64,000 nucleotides of DNA from CBDUXT01 sp965371245 (lineage in GTDB: Bacteria; Planctomycetota; Phycisphaerae; UBA1845), in NCBI GenBank assembly GCA_965371245.1, contig CBDUXT010000013.1, positions 1-64,000 on the forward strand, read 5' to 3'. Position numbers and translations under genes: made by a program. This document shows positions 9,672 to 19,115 of this stretch, piece after piece. Each line of letters opens with the position of its first letter. Position 1 is the stretch's first letter. The notes beneath the pieces are model-generated. The model searched no databases. It was not told the DNA's origin and saw only the letters and a list, made by a program, of their open reading frames with translations.

Positions 9672-10355
9672 ATGCAGAAAAAGTTTGCGGTCATCGGGCT
9701 GGGGCGCTTCGGGCAGCATCTTGCGCGGGCGCTGGCGCTGGCCGAGGCCGAGGTCATCGCGATCGACCGACACGGCAAGCTCGTGGAACAGATCCGCGAC
9801 GACGTGACGCTGGCCGTCCGTCTCGACAGCACGGACGAGGATGCCTTGAAGGCCCAGAGTGTCCACGAGGTGGATGTGGCCGTTGTCAGCATCGGCGACG
9901 ACTTTGAATCCGAGGCGCTGACCGTGGCCGTGCTGAAGGGGCTCGGGGTTGGGCGAATCATCGCCAGGTCCGAGAACGAGATGCAAACCCGGATTCTGAT
10001 GAGCATCGGTGCGGATGAGACGGTCTCGCCGGAGCAGGAATCATCGACGCGCTGGGCGCATCGGTTGATGCTTTCGCGTTTGAAGCACTACATCGAACTG
10101 GGCGACGAACACAGCATCGTCCACGCAACGGCGCCGCTGGCGTTTCACGGCAAGGCGCTCCATGAACTGGACATGCGCAACACGTACGGCGTCAACCTGA
10201 TCGCGATCGAGCGCGAGAGAGCGGTGGCGGAGGGTGAAGCCGGTGGAACCGCTCGGTCCGTCATCGTGCCGTCGGCCGGTACGAAGGTGTTGCCGTCGGA
10301 TGTGCTGATCCTGCTGGGGACCAACGACGATCTGAGCAAACTTCCCAAGGACTGA
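9672..10355 (+). CDS. potassium channel regulatory RCK protein, TrkA/KtrA family
   Basis: 227-aa cytoplasmic regulator that forms a ring on the membrane subunit and gates it through bound nucleotide. An N-terminal Rossmann domain opens with GLGRFGQHLARAL and has the acidic end of strand 2 (AIDRHG); a C-terminal TrkA-C/RCK-C domain covers about residues 140-220. GGTGAG upstream supports the ATG at 9672; a TTG at 9666 is also in frame. It pairs with the preceding channel gene. Length and single-RCK design fit KtrA rather than the double-unit enterobacterial TrkA. Confidence 0.92.
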   Translation: MQKKFAVIGLGRFGQHLARALALAEAEVIAIDRHGKLVEQIRDDVTLAVRLDSTDEDALKAQSVHEVDVAVVSIGDDFESEALTVAVLKGLGVGRIIARSENEMQTRILMSIGADETVSPEQESSTRWAHRLMLSRLKHYIELGDEHSIVHATAPLAFHGKALHELDMRNTYGVNLIAIERERAVAEGEAGGTARSVIVPSAGTKVLPSDVLILLGTNDDLSKLPKD

Positions 10356-10627
10356 TCCATCGGCCTTGGCTTCTTGCTCACTTAAGACTTCCCGTTGCGT
10401 GCGGTCTTGCCCGTGATCGGACGTCCCGCCCTGTTTGAATCCACCCATACGGATGCGTACGATCCTGTGGAACGAACTCCGGCTCGGCGGAGCGAACGCC
10501 GCGGTGGGCCATAGCGATTGAGTTCCGCCAAGACACCACGAACGATGGCATTTTGGCACGGGCATTGCTGGGTTCATGCGGAAGCTGTAGGGAACACGAC
10601 CTGAGGGGTTGGGTCCAGGGAAGAGGC

Positions 10628-12088
10628 ATGGTGATGGTTCGGTTTCGGCATCCGTACGGGTGGATCACGGTGGCGATCGTGCTGCTTGTGGGCGTTTCCA
10701 TCGGGCTGGCCAGTAAGAGCGGGGCGCAGGCCGGGCGCTCCGGTGGGCGGATCGGTTTCGGCTCCAACTGCACCTGGTGCCACGGATACAACCTTGGGAC
10801 GGGTCGGTTGGAGATCCTGGGGGCGCCACAGCGATACCGGGCGGGGCGGGTCTACGACCTGACGGTGCGCATCACCGCTCCGGAGCAAGACGGTGCCGGC
10901 TTCCAGCTTAGCGCGGAGGGGGTCGGCGCTCACGTGGGTGAGCTGTTGGTCGCCGGTTCGGTGCGGACTCGCCTGTCCGGGGGTAGTGTCGATTACCTGA
11001 CACACACGCGCGACGGTGTCGATGATTCCATCGCGGCGTGGGTCGCTGCCGGTGGGGTTTACGATTATTCACTTCAGTGGCGGGCGCCGGATGCGGACGA
11101 GGGCGTGGTCACGTTCTTTGCGGCCGCCAACGCGATCGACAACGACGAGTTCTTTTCCGGCGTTCGGTATTACGCGACGCACCGCATCAGCCACTATGCC
11201 AGACCCGGCGACTTCGACGGTGACAACGACATAGCACTCGATGACCACGAGCGTTTTGTGGCGTGCCTCGTCGGACCCGGCGCGGGGGCGGCGACGGGCT
11301 GTGACGACGGCGACGCGGACGGCGACGGCGACGTCGATCTGATGGATCTTGCGGCGGTGCAGGTGAGCTTCACCGGATCGAACGCGACTGTTCCCGGCGC
11401 CTATCTCCTTGCCGACAGCGTTCGCGGCGGACAGTTGTACGACAAATGGTGGCTGGTGACCGGGGCGCCGCCGCCGGTCGGCGACCACCCGCTCTATCCC
11501 GCGATCGGCCAACAGACCGGCAGCGCGACGTATCGTTGCAAGGAATGTCACGGGTGGGACTACAAGGGGCGCGACGGGGCATACGCGCTCGGTTCGTCGC
11601 ACTTTACGGATATCAGTGGTGTATCGGGGACGGGGCTGACGCCTCAGGCGCTGTTCGATCTATTGAAAGCGGACCCGGCCAGCGTCGCTGGCGGCCACGA
11701 CCTGGATGCGTTCGGGCTCGCCGATGACGATCTGTGGGACGTCGTCAAGATGGTGCTGGAGGGGACGATCGACACGGACGCGTACATCGACGGAGGCGGC
11801 GCGTTTCTCGGCGACGGCGCGAACGGCGCGATCTGGTACGGCGACGCCGAGCCCGGCGGCGAGATGTCGTGCGCTGCCTGTCACGGGCTCAGCGGCGACA
11901 AACTGAACTTCGCCGACCCGGCGAACCCGGAATTTGTCGGCACGGTCGCCAACCAGAACCCCTGGGAGTTTCTGCACAAGGTTCGTTTCGCTCACCCCGG
12001 GAGCCCGATGAGTTCCACCGAGCTACTTCTCTGGGACATTCAGATCGCGGCCGACATCGGGGCTTACGCGGCCACACTTCCGCAGTAG
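10628..12088 (+). CDS. exported multi-CxxCH cytochrome with dockerin insert
   Basis: 486-aa exported protein with three CxxCH haem-binding motifs: CTWCH (48-52), CKECH (304-308) and CAACH (415-419). The N-terminus is a signal anchor (residues about 8-30). The part after the first haem motif resembles the Reeler-like 'choice-of-anchor V' domain that often follows a CxxCH in planctomycete proteins. Residues about 198-260 form a dockerin-like pair (DFDGDNDIALDD and DADGDGDVDLMD). The C-terminal half, with the other two haem sites, looks like a c-type cytochrome domain. A periplasmic or surface electron-transfer role is inferred; partners are not seen nearby. The start is chosen at 10628 because GGGAAGAGG precedes it. 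Confidence 0.75.
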   Translation: MVMVRFRHPYGWITVAIVLLVGVSIGLASKSGAQAGRSGGRIGFGSNCTWCHGYNLGTGRLEILGAPQRYRAGRVYDLTVRITAPEQDGAGFQLSAEGVGAHVGELLVAGSVRTRLSGGSVDYLTHTRDGVDDSIAAWVAAGGVYDYSLQWRAPDADEGVVTFFAAANAIDNDEFFSGVRYYATHRISHYARPGDFDGDNDIALDDHERFVACLVGPGAGAATGCDDGDADGDGDVDLMDLAAVQVSFTGSNATVPGAYLLADSVRGGQLYDKWWLVTGAPPPVGDHPLYPAIGQQTGSATYRCKECHGWDYKGRDGAYALGSSHFTDISGVSGTGLTPQALFDLLKADPASVAGGHDLDAFGLADDDLWDVVKMVLEGTIDTDAYIDGGGAFLGDGANGAIWYGDAEPGGEMSCAACHGLSGDKLNFADPANPEFVGTVANQNPWEFLHKVRFAHPGSPMSSTELLLWDIQIAADIGAYAATLPQ

Positions 12089-12571
12089 GTGCTGGTCGTC
12101 CGCGCGTTCGATTCGCACTTCGATTCCCGTGGCTGGTTCACTGTGAGATCCGAAAAACTCACGCGAACATCGAGCGCACGCGATTGTCGGATGGGTCGAA
12201 CACGGCGTTGCGTCTCGGGCCGGCACACGCGAGAATCTCGCTTTCGCACGCGTAGGTTGGGTCATCGACCCGGAACCTCCCGGCTTCGTTGAGCTTCGTA
12301 CGGACAGGGCGGATTTTCGGCGTTGCCTTCGCGCGGTTGGGTTGCGGGGTCGCGGCGCGCGACGATGTGGCACGTGCGGGAAGAAGAATGGGTCGCAGGG
12401 TGAGCAGGCACGAAAGTCTTGTGACACGCGGGTGAACATGGTTGGATAAACGATCCGTGCCACGCAATGCCGGGTCGATCACCCGACCTACGTGAGTTTC
12501 GGACGCGGCTCTGAAAGAGTCCCCGTTAGCACGCATTACGTCAAACACCTGGAACGGAGTCCGCCGACGCC
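12089..12571. other. gene-free stretch before dnaE
   Basis: About 480 bp without a credible gene. Bases 12495-12535 resemble the right end of the 113-bp hairpin repeat (shared GCGGCTC-GAAAGAG and a following CACGC) but are diverged, so this may be a decayed copy. No convincing tRNA, terminator or promoter could be seen. Confidence 0.35.
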
Positions 12572-15500
12572 ATGGCCTCATCGTCGTTCGTTCATCTTCA
12601 CCTTCACACACACTTCAGCTTGCTGGACGGGGCGACACGCATCGAAGCGCTGGTCGATCGCGTCAAGAAGTTCGACCAGCCGGCCGTGGCGATTACCGAT
12701 CACGGAAACATGTTCGGCGCCATCGAGTTGTACTCGGCCGCTCGCCAGGCCGGCATCAAGCCGATCATCGGGTGCGAGACCTATCTGGCTTCGGGCAGCC
12801 GCACCTCTCGGGACCGCGAAGGGCTCAAGGAGTCGTACCATCTGCTGCTTCTGGCGATGAACCTGGAGGGGTATCACAACCTGCTCCGCCTGTCATCGAT
12901 CGGGTACACCGAGGGGTTCTATCGCAAACCGCGAATCGACAAAGAGATTCTGCGCGAGCTATCTGGCGGGCTGATCTGTACCAGCACGTGCCTCGGCGGT
13001 GAGATTCCGCAGGCCTATCTGAACAAGGACCGAGCGGCCGCGGAGACGCTTGCCAAGAGCTACCTGGAGATCTTCGGACCGGACCGGTTCTTCGTGGAAC
13101 TGCAGGATCACGGGCTCACCGAGCAAAAGACGCTCAACCCGGAGCTGGCGGAGCTGGCCAAGCGGCTCGGCGTCGCCACGATCGCCACGAACGACGTTCA
13201 CTACCTCGAGCACGAGGATGTCGAGGCTCACGATGTCCTGTGCTGCATCAACACGGGCAAGCTGCTCACCGACGAGGATCGCTTCCGGTTTCCCTCCGAT
13301 CAGTTCTATCTGAAGTCCACCGAGGAGATGTCGATCCTCTTTCGGGATTACCCCGACGCCATCGCCAACACGTTGCACGTGGCGAACATGTGCGAGTTGG
13401 AGCTCGACCTCCACACACGACACGCGCCCGTCTACCGTGTTCCCGCGAGCGTGACCAATGACTCCGGTGAGACGCTCGACGACGCGACCTATCTGCGCCG
13501 GTTGGTGTACGAGGGGGCGGCGAAGCGCTACGCCACGATGACCGACGAGCTGCGCGAGCGCATCGACTACGAACTGGAGGTCATCACCAGCAAGGGGTTC
13601 GCCAGCTATTTTCTGATCGTGTGGGACTGCGTCAACTTCGCGCGCCAGAACAACATCCCGGTAGGCGCTCGAGGCAGCGGGTGTAGCGCGGTGGTGGCCC
13701 ATTGTCTTTACATCAGCGCGCCGGATCCGATTCGGTACGGGCTCTACTTCGAGCGATTCATGGACCCGGATCGCGACGAGATGCCCGACATCGATCTGGA
13801 CATCTGTCAGACCGGGCGCGCCCGGGTGATCGACTACGTCCGCGAGAAGTATGGCCACGTCGCGCAGATCATCACGTTCGGCACGCTCAAAGCCAAGGCC
13901 GTGCTTAAGGACGTGGCCAGGGTGTTGGGCGTGGGCTTCGAGGAGGCCAATCAGCTTACCAAGCTCATTCCCACCGAGCTGAAGATGACGCTCGATAAGG
14001 CGTTGGAGCAAGAGCCGGAACTCAAGAAGCGATACAACGAGGATGCCACGGTCAGGCGCGTGGTGGACATCGGACGCCGGCTGGAGGGCGTGGCGCGAAA
14101 CGCAGGCATCCACGCGGCCGGCGTGGTCGTGGCCGACGAGCCGCTGACCAATTTCCTCCCGCTGTACAAGGCCGCCGGGCAGAACACCGTGGTCACGCAG
14201 TTCGACGGTCCGACGGTGGAGAAGGTCGGGCTGCTCAAGATGGATTTTCTCGGCCTGCGCACGTTGAGCACGATCGAGCGGGCACGAAACCTGGCGGAGC
14301 GAAACGGTGGCGGTTCGATTGACCTTGAGGGGCTCGACCTGACCGACTCGAAAGTCTTCGAGCTGCTGGCCCGCGGCGATACGAAGGGCATCTTCCAGTT
14401 CGAGTCGGGCGGCATGCGCGACGTGATCATGCGCATGAAGCCCAACCGGATCGAGGATCTGATCGCCGCGAACGCCCTCTTTCGCCCGGGTCCGATGGAA
14501 TACATCCCGGACTACATCGCACGCAAGCACGGTGCCAAATGGACGACACCACACCCGATCATGACGGAGGTTCTCGAAGAGACCTACGGCATCATGGTCT
14601 ACCAGGAGCAGGTCTCGCGGCTGGTGAACCGTCTGGGCGGCATTGAGCTCAAGGCTGCGTTCCGGCTGGCCAAGGCGATCAGCAAGAAAAAGACGTCTAT
14701 GATCGAGGCGATGCGGGAGCCGTTCCTCGATGGGTGCGTCGAACGGAGCGTGAAGCGCGGCGTCGCCGAACAGGTCTTCGCCGACATCCTCAAGTTCGGC
14801 GGTTATGCCTTCAACAAGGCTCATTCCACCGGATACGCGCTGGTGGCGTTTCAAACCGCATGGCTGAAGACCTATTTCCCGGTCGAGTTCATGGCCGCCG
14901 TCATGACCTTCGAAATGTCGAGCATCGACAAGGTGGCGGAGTATCGCGAGGAGTGCCGGAAGATGAAAATCGCCGTCAAGCCTCCCGGCGTGAACGGGTC
15001 GGAGTACGACTTCGTCGTAGAGCCGCCGAGCCGTGACATCGAGGGCGGAACGTCCGACGCCAAGCCCGCCCTTCGGTTCGGTCTTGGCGCCATCAAGGGC
15101 GTCGGCGAGAAAGCGGTCGCCGCGATCGTGGCGCAACGCGAAGCGAGCGGACCCTATTCGAACATCTTCGACTTCTGCGAACGCGTGGATGCATCGGTCG
15201 TGAATCGAGGCACCATTGAGGCGTTGGTTTGTGCCGGCGCCTTCGACGACATGGGGGCCATGCGCAAGGCGATGGTGGACGTGCTCGATGGTGCGATCGC
15301 GGCCGGACAGTCCTTCCAGAGCGACCAACGTAGCGGGCAGATGGGTTTGTTCGGGGGCGAGGATGCGGAGCCGCCCCCGCTGAGCCCGGCATTGAAGCTG
15401 ACCGACGAGTGGAGCGAGGCCGAGATGCTCGCCCGCGAGAAGGCCGTGCTCGGCTTTTACATCACGCGCCATCCGCTCGCTAGTCATGAAGCGCTGCTGG

Positions 15501-16063
15501 CTGCCTTCTCGACGGTGTCAACGGTGGGGCTATCCAAGTGCGCGGAAGGGCAGCGCGTGGTTCTGGGCGGGATGGTCTCGAGCGTGCGCACCGTGACCGC
15601 ACGAAACGGACGCAACGCCGGTCGACGCCTCGGCATCGTGACGCTGGAGGATCTCAAGGGCCGGGTCGAAGCCGTCGTGTTTCCGAAAGACTTTGCGACG
15701 TTTCAGCCCATGCTCGTGCCCGATCAGCTTGTCTTTCTCGAAGGCAAGGTGGATCGGAAACGCGAGGAAGCCTCGCTCCGTGTCTCGCGCGTGGTCCCGA
15801 AGGATGAGGCGGTCGAGGCCTTTGGCGCGACGCTTCTGTTGGATATCGGACGGGACGTCGCCGTTGAGGCCATCGTTCGACTGTTTCGCGACCATCCGGG
15901 CAAGACTAGAGTCTATCTGAACGTGGCCGCGCCCGAGGGGATGGTGGCGCAGATCGAGTGCCACGCCGGGCTTCGGGTGGCTTGCACGGAGGACTTGCTC
16001 GCGGGCTTGACCGGCGCGCTTGGCGCTGGGTCCCTCCGCGTGCTTGCCTCGCCCGGGGCGTGA
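12572..16063 (+). CDS. dnaE: DNA polymerase III alpha subunit
   Basis: Replicative polymerase of the DnaE type, 1163 aa. The N-terminal PHP domain starts HLHLHTHFSLLDGA and keeps further metal-type residues (TDHGNMFG, NDVHYLEH), so it may hold an active PHP site. The polymerase active site is PDIDLDI at residues 405-411. The fingers and tandem HhH follow (FGGYAFNKAHSTGYA, then GLGAIKGVGEKAV), and an OB fold lies at about residues 1000-1075. The C-terminal tail is short and the protein ends near the usual DnaE length. The gene stands alone, with a wide gap upstream. Confidence 0.96.
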   Translation: MASSSFVHLHLHTHFSLLDGATRIEALVDRVKKFDQPAVAITDHGNMFGAIELYSAARQAGIKPIIGCETYLASGSRTSRDREGLKESYHLLLLAMNLEGYHNLLRLSSIGYTEGFYRKPRIDKEILRELSGGLICTSTCLGGEIPQAYLNKDRAAAETLAKSYLEIFGPDRFFVELQDHGLTEQKTLNPELAELAKRLGVATIATNDVHYLEHEDVEAHDVLCCINTGKLLTDEDRFRFPSDQFYLKSTEEMSILFRDYPDAIANTLHVANMCELELDLHTRHAPVYRVPASVTNDSGETLDDATYLRRLVYEGAAKRYATMTDELRERIDYELEVITSKGFASYFLIVWDCVNFARQNNIPVGARGSGCSAVVAHCLYISAPDPIRYGLYFERFMDPDRDEMPDIDLDICQTGRARVIDYVREKYGHVAQIITFGTLKAKAVLKDVARVLGVGFEEANQLTKLIPTELKMTLDKALEQEPELKKRYNEDATVRRVVDIGRRLEGVARNAGIHAAGVVVADEPLTNFLPLYKAAGQNTVVTQFDGPTVEKVGLLKMDFLGLRTLSTIERARNLAERNGGGSIDLEGLDLTDSKVFELLARGDTKGIFQFESGGMRDVIMRMKPNRIEDLIAANALFRPGPMEYIPDYIARKHGAKWTTPHPIMTEVLEETYGIMVYQEQVSRLVNRLGGIELKAAFRLAKAISKKKTSMIEAMREPFLDGCVERSVKRGVAEQVFADILKFGGYAFNKAHSTGYALVAFQTAWLKTYFPVEFMAAVMTFEMSSIDKVAEYREECRKMKIAVKPPGVNGSEYDFVVEPPSRDIEGGTSDAKPALRFGLGAIKGVGEKAVAAIVAQREASGPYSNIFDFCERVDASVVNRGTIEALVCAGAFDDMGAMRKAMVDVLDGAIAAGQSFQSDQRSGQMGLFGGEDAEPPPLSPALKLTDEWSEAEMLAREKAVLGFYITRHPLASHEALLAAFSTVSTVGLSKCAEGQRVVLGGMVSSVRTVTARNGRNAGRRLGIVTLEDLKGRVEAVVFPKDFATFQPMLVPDQLVFLEGKVDRKREEASLRVSRVVPKDEAVEAFGATLLLDIGRDVAVEAIVRLFRDHPGKTRVYLNVAAPEGMVAQIECHAGLRVACTEDLLAGLTGALGAGSLRVLASPGA

Positions 16064-16300
16064 TGCGGCTGGGTATTGAGCAAACCGGTTCCGATCGCCA
16101 GCGGGTGCCCGAGGCGGTGGTGTAGGGGCACACGGCCGATCCACCGGGTTTCCGCCTGCGTTTCGCTGCCTCCCGCGCGTCGGTCCAGACTTTATCGGCC
16201 GTCTGGAAACCGCCTGCGACCGGCATTTCCTGCGCAAAACCGCCAAATATTTGCTCTACGTGACAGGCGACGCTCTGATAGGGCGTCTATTGGGGTGACC

Positions 16301-16885
16301 ATGGCGATGACCCAGTTGGAAAACGACGACGCGGAAACGCCGGTGATTCAGGCGGTTCAGACCGGCGACCGCTTCGCCTTCGGCGAGTTGGTGCGCCGGC
16401 ACAACGGCTGGGTTCGCGGGGTGGTCTACGGTGTCTTGGGAGATCGCGACGGTGTTGAGGACGTTACCCAGCAAGTTTGGTCGACTGCCTGGCAGCAGAT
16501 TGGCAAGCTTCGCGACGTCCGGCGTTGGCGTCCGTGGTTGTACCGGCTGGCTCGCAACGCGGCCATCGACGCCGGACGGGCGTCCACTCGCCGCAACAGT
16601 CGGTTGCAGGCCTTGCCGGCCGATGTCGCGGACGATGGGGCGAGCGGCAAGCCCGACGCGGGTGTGTCCGGGGCCGAGCTTCACGGCGAGGTGCTCACCG
16701 CGATTCAATCGTTGCCCGCGCTCTACCGAGAGCCGTTTGTGATGCGACACCTCAACGGTTGGAGCTATCGCGAGATTGCGGACGTCATGGGAATGCCGGT
16801 CGATTCGGTGGAGACCCGTTTGGTGCGGGCTCGCCGGTTTCTACGGGAAAGTCTCAAGGATAGGGTGAGCCAAAGCCATGTCTAA
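16301..16885 (+). CDS. ECF-type RNA polymerase sigma factor
   Basis: 194-aa group IV sigma factor. Region 2 is at about residues 20-90 (ELVRRHNGWVRGVVYG, then DVTQQVWSTAWQQ), and region 4 at about 125-185 with the helix-turn-helix SYREIADVMGMPVDSVETRL. The ATG at 16301 is chosen from the start of domain homology; the open frame extends further upstream without coding character. Its 3' end overlaps the next gene by 8 bp, typical of a sigma/anti-sigma pair. It should direct polymerase to a small regulon, probably including this locus, but no ECF promoter could be identified with confidence. Confidence 0.93.
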   Translation: MAMTQLENDDAETPVIQAVQTGDRFAFGELVRRHNGWVRGVVYGVLGDRDGVEDVTQQVWSTAWQQIGKLRDVRRWRPWLYRLARNAAIDAGRASTRRNSRLQALPADVADDGASGKPDAGVSGAELHGEVLTAIQSLPALYREPFVMRHLNGWSYREIADVMGMPVDSVETRLVRARRFLRESLKDRVSQSHV

Positions 16886-17471
16886 CACTGATAAAGACAT
16901 TGAGCGACTGATCGTACGTTGCCTGGACGGCGTACTCGCCGAAGACGAGCAGCTCACGTTGAATCGTGAGCTCATCCGTGATCCCGAGGCGCGTCGCCTG
17001 ATGGACGACTATCGCCGGGCTGACGAGTTGGCGGCCGCAGCGCTTGCTCAGGCCTTCGGCGATGACACGGTGGGTTTCGATCCGAGTTCGCTACCCGACC
17101 AGGCGGTGCCTCAGGTGCAGGTCGGCGTTCACCGGGGATGGTGGATGGCGACTGGTGCGGTGGCCGCGGCGATGCTCGCCATATTCGTGGGTCTTCCGCC
17201 GCTTTCACCGACGCCGGGTTCTGGTCTTGCGGACGGCGGTCCGGAGGTTCCCTTGGTGCAGGGGCCGCTAAGAAGTCCCGTTGCGGGAGCGATTGAGGCC
17301 CCGATGCGGAACGCCAGCACGGCTCCGCAGATCAATCGAAGCACCGGCCGCGATGTGCTCGGCGTGCTCGGCGATGACGGCAACATCTATTGGCTAGAGA
17401 TAGATCGTTCGCGGACCGTTCGGCGACCAAGAGGTCGGGCGGCGGCGGGTGGTCCGCTGGAAGAAATGTAA
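16878..17471 (+). CDS. putative membrane anti-sigma factor
   Basis: 197-aa protein starting inside the sigma gene. The cytoplasmic N-terminal 85 residues resemble the helical start of anti-sigma proteins (DIERLIVRCLDGVLAEDEQL) but lack the HxxxCxxC zinc motif. One transmembrane helix lies at about residues 92-112 (MATGAVAAAMLAIFVGLPP), followed by a roughly 80-residue extracytoplasmic tail with Pro and Gly. Position, overlap and topology support an anti-sigma role; sequence alone does not prove it. Confidence 0.65.
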   Translation: MSNTDKDIERLIVRCLDGVLAEDEQLTLNRELIRDPEARRLMDDYRRADELAAAALAQAFGDDTVGFDPSSLPDQAVPQVQVGVHRGWWMATGAVAAAMLAIFVGLPPLSPTPGSGLADGGPEVPLVQGPLRSPVAGAIEAPMRNASTAPQINRSTGRDVLGVLGDDGNIYWLEIDRSRTVRRPRGRAAAGGPLEEM

Positions 17472-17576
17472 GGCTCGTGGTGCCCGAGGGGCACGTGCGA
17501 AGCGAGTCTCAAGATACGCGAGGTGTTCGCAAGGAACGACGCTTTTCCCTGGAACAAACAAAAAGGAGTGCATCGG

Positions 17577-19034
17577 ATGAATATGTTTTTGATCAGCTTG
17601 TTGGTGGCGGGGATTCCACCGTGGTTGTCCGCGGTGGTGTCCCAGGAAGAAGACGAAGGCAAGGCGAAGGTCCGCGTGGTGTTCGTTGGCAAGGACTGCT
17701 GTGAGAACGGCGTGGTGGTCGGCGAGGACTGCTGTGGTGAGGGCGGAAACATCAAGGTGGTCATGAAGACCGTCGGCGACGCCGGCGCTGTCGCCGCGGC
17801 CGGCGCCTATGTCATGGCCTTCAGTGAGGACGACAAGGATGGTCGTAGCGAGAAGCACAGGGTGCGGATTCTGCGTAGCGGCGCTGGCAAGGGGCGCGGC
17901 TTCCTCGGCGTCACGATCGCCAGTGGATCCGACGAGGATGAGGGTGTCACGATCCAGAGCGTTACCAAGGACAGCGCGGCCGAGCGCGCCGGGCTCGAGG
18001 CCAACGACGTGATCGTCTCGATTGATGGAGAGGCGGTTGAGGGCGAGGTGAGCCGCACGACGGCGTTGATTGGCGCGAAGAAGCCCGGCGACGAGGTCGA
18101 CATTGTTGTGCTTCGCGATGGTCGGGAAATGGAAGTCACGGCCGTCCTCGGCGAGCGGAGCGGCAATTTCGTCTTCAACATCGGTGACGGCGAGGAAATC
18201 AACATCGTCGATCGGATTCAGACGCGGGGGCGTATGCTCCGCCGCGACGATGATGGGAACTGGGTATTTCAGGATCTTGGTGAGCTGGAGGGCCTGAAGA
18301 ACCTACCCGCCAACATCAAGATGTTCCTCCCAAAGAGCGGTAGCCGAACGATGCAGTTCTTCGGCGGCGACTCGGACAAGAAAATGCAGATCAGGGTAGA
18401 GCGGGACGGCACCATGCTGATGCTGTCCAAGGACGGCGAAGGCGAGATCACCGTGACGCGCAGGGACGAGGATGGCGAGGAAATGGTTGAGACCTATGCG
18501 GATGCCGACGCCCTTGAGGCGGCTGACGAGGAGGCGTTCGAACTCTTCGATAACGCGAGCGACGGAAAATTTTTGGACTTCAGTATGGAGGGTGTAGAGG
18601 ATATCAAGTTTGATTTCGACTTTGACATCGACACCGAGGGGCTGCACGAAGGTCTGTTCGAGTGGCGGGAGCATCTGGAAGAAAGCCTCAAAGGGCTCGG
18701 CGATGCGCACGCGCTGGCGACCGAGGAGCTTCAAGAGTTGATGGAGAAGCTCAAGAGCGGTGATGGAGCGATCATGGGCCTGCACCTCAAGGCCCTTCCC
18801 GGAGCCTTGAGGAACCTTGAGGAACTGAAGGGCGGCCTGCACAACCGACTCTTGATGCGGGTCGGAAAGCCCAAGCACACGTTCGAGGTCCGGGCGGATG
18901 GCACGATCGAGGTTCGCATTCGTCAGGGTGATTCCGAGTTGGTACAGATTTTCGAGCGCGAGGCCGACCTCGAGCGGCAAAAGCCCGGCCTCTATGAGAA
19001 GTTCCGTAAGCTCATGGACGTGGATGACGAGTAG
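17577..19034 (+). CDS. exported acidic PDZ-domain protein
   Basis: 485-aa secreted or periplasmic protein. AAGGAG at 17563-17568 and a signal peptide support the ATG at 17577. Soon after the signal come two CC pairs (GKDCCENG, GEDCCGEG). A PDZ domain spans about residues 100-190 (GFLGVTIASG, SAAERAGLEANDVIVSIDG). The remaining 290 residues are strongly acidic and partly helical, with no protease triad or known fold that I recognise. It follows the sigma/anti-sigma pair and ends at a strong terminator, so it may be the product or a sensor of that regulon. Function unknown. Confidence 0.7.
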   Translation: MNMFLISLLVAGIPPWLSAVVSQEEDEGKAKVRVVFVGKDCCENGVVVGEDCCGEGGNIKVVMKTVGDAGAVAAAGAYVMAFSEDDKDGRSEKHRVRILRSGAGKGRGFLGVTIASGSDEDEGVTIQSVTKDSAAERAGLEANDVIVSIDGEAVEGEVSRTTALIGAKKPGDEVDIVVLRDGREMEVTAVLGERSGNFVFNIGDGEEINIVDRIQTRGRMLRRDDDGNWVFQDLGELEGLKNLPANIKMFLPKSGSRTMQFFGGDSDKKMQIRVERDGTMLMLSKDGEGEITVTRRDEDGEEMVETYADADALEAADEEAFELFDNASDGKFLDFSMEGVEDIKFDFDFDIDTEGLHEGLFEWREHLEESLKGLGDAHALATEELQELMEKLKSGDGAIMGLHLKALPGALRNLEELKGGLHNRLLMRVGKPKHTFEVRADGTIEVRIRQGDSELVQIFEREADLERQKPGLYEKFRKLMDVDDE

Positions 19035-19071
19035 GCACAACACTGGCAATCAGGGTTGCGCAGAATCCTTT

Positions 19072-19100
19072 GGGCGCCGGACGGACCGGCGCCCTTTTTT
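19072..19100 (+). terminator. rho-independent terminator
   Basis: A perfect 9-bp stem GGGCGCCGG/CCGGCGCCC around ACGGA, followed by six Ts, lies 37 nt after the PDZ gene stop. It separates this plus-strand unit from the convergent DUF362 gene. Confidence 0.92.
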
Positions 19101-19115
19101 CTTGTTTTCCCGGAA

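Noticed and set aside
12105..12140. Possible tRNA T-arm (GTTCGATTC-like sequences)
   Set aside because: No matching stems, anticodon arm or acceptor stem could be built around it.
12959..15487. 842-codon open frame on the minus strand
   Set aside because: It is antisense to dnaE, whose motifs are all intact; long shadows are common in GC-rich DNA.
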